NCBI GenBank assembly: GCA_035527455.1 | Contig: DATLAN010000229.1 | Coordinates: 1-5,390, forward strand | Direction: 5' to 3' | DNA length: 5,390 nucleotides | DNA from: DATLAN01 sp035527455 | Lineage (GTDB): Bacteria; Planctomycetota; Planctomycetia; Pirellulales; Thermoguttaceae | Shown: piece after piece, positions 5,383-5,390 of the stretch | How the letters are laid out: each line of letters opens with the position of its first letter | Position numbering within the stretch: position 1 is the stretch's first letter | The notes under the pieces: generated by a model | What the model saw: only the letters and a program-made list of their open reading frames with translations | Told to the model about the DNA's origin: nothing | Database searches by the model: none | Position numbers and translations under genes: made by a program

Positions 5383-5390
5383 GAAAAAAC
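5383..5390 (+). repeat. Right 8-bp target site duplication of the mini-element
   Basis: GAAAAAAC, identical to 5246-5253, follows the GTTAC right end and stops at the last base of the window. Symmetry of the GTAAC/GTTAC ends supports exactly 8 bases, but a longer repeat cannot be excluded because the next base is not visible. Confidence 0.75.

Overview
The window is GC-rich and carries five protein genes, all on the minus strand. They read from right to left: a multi-domain signalling protein, a membrane-anchored metallophosphoesterase, a HicB-HicA toxin-antitoxin pair, and a thiC gene that runs off the left edge. The right end is a 346-base non-coding stretch. It holds a promoter and a complete 129-bp non-autonomous transposon whose ends match the IS66 family. 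The high GC, short-form ThiC, mostly weak or absent Shine-Dalgarno sites and small IS66-type element suggest a planctomycete (Pirellulales-like) chromosome. This is an inference from gene style; there is no rRNA or other phylogenetic marker here.

Layout: (1) Bases 1-1259, thiC, 419 codons visible, with a promoter at 1343-1370 and a short leader that shows no TPP riboswitch. (2) Bases 1391-1841, hicB then hicA, overlapping by 8 bases, with a good promoter at 1893-1921. (3) Bases 1988-3253, a metallophosphoesterase with three predicted membrane segments. (4) Bases 3290-5044, a protein with the order degenerate receiver, PAS, GAF, helical linker, intact receiver, and no kinase domain. Its promoter has a perfect -10 TATAAT at 5062-5067. 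Genes (3) and (4) are 36 bases apart and probably form one transcript. (5) Bases 5246-5390, the transposon with 8-bp target duplications.

Functionally the genes fall into unrelated blocks. ThiC makes the pyrimidine half of thiamine. HicBA is a small mobile stress or addiction module just upstream of thiC, and its transcript could read into thiC because no terminator is visible between them. The signalling protein and the phosphoesterase may act together, but the sequence shows only that they are neighbours. I see no clear new defence or metabolic system. The items most worth a second look are the IS66-type mini-element, the kinase-less double-receiver protein, and thiC without a recognisable riboswitch behind a HicBA module.
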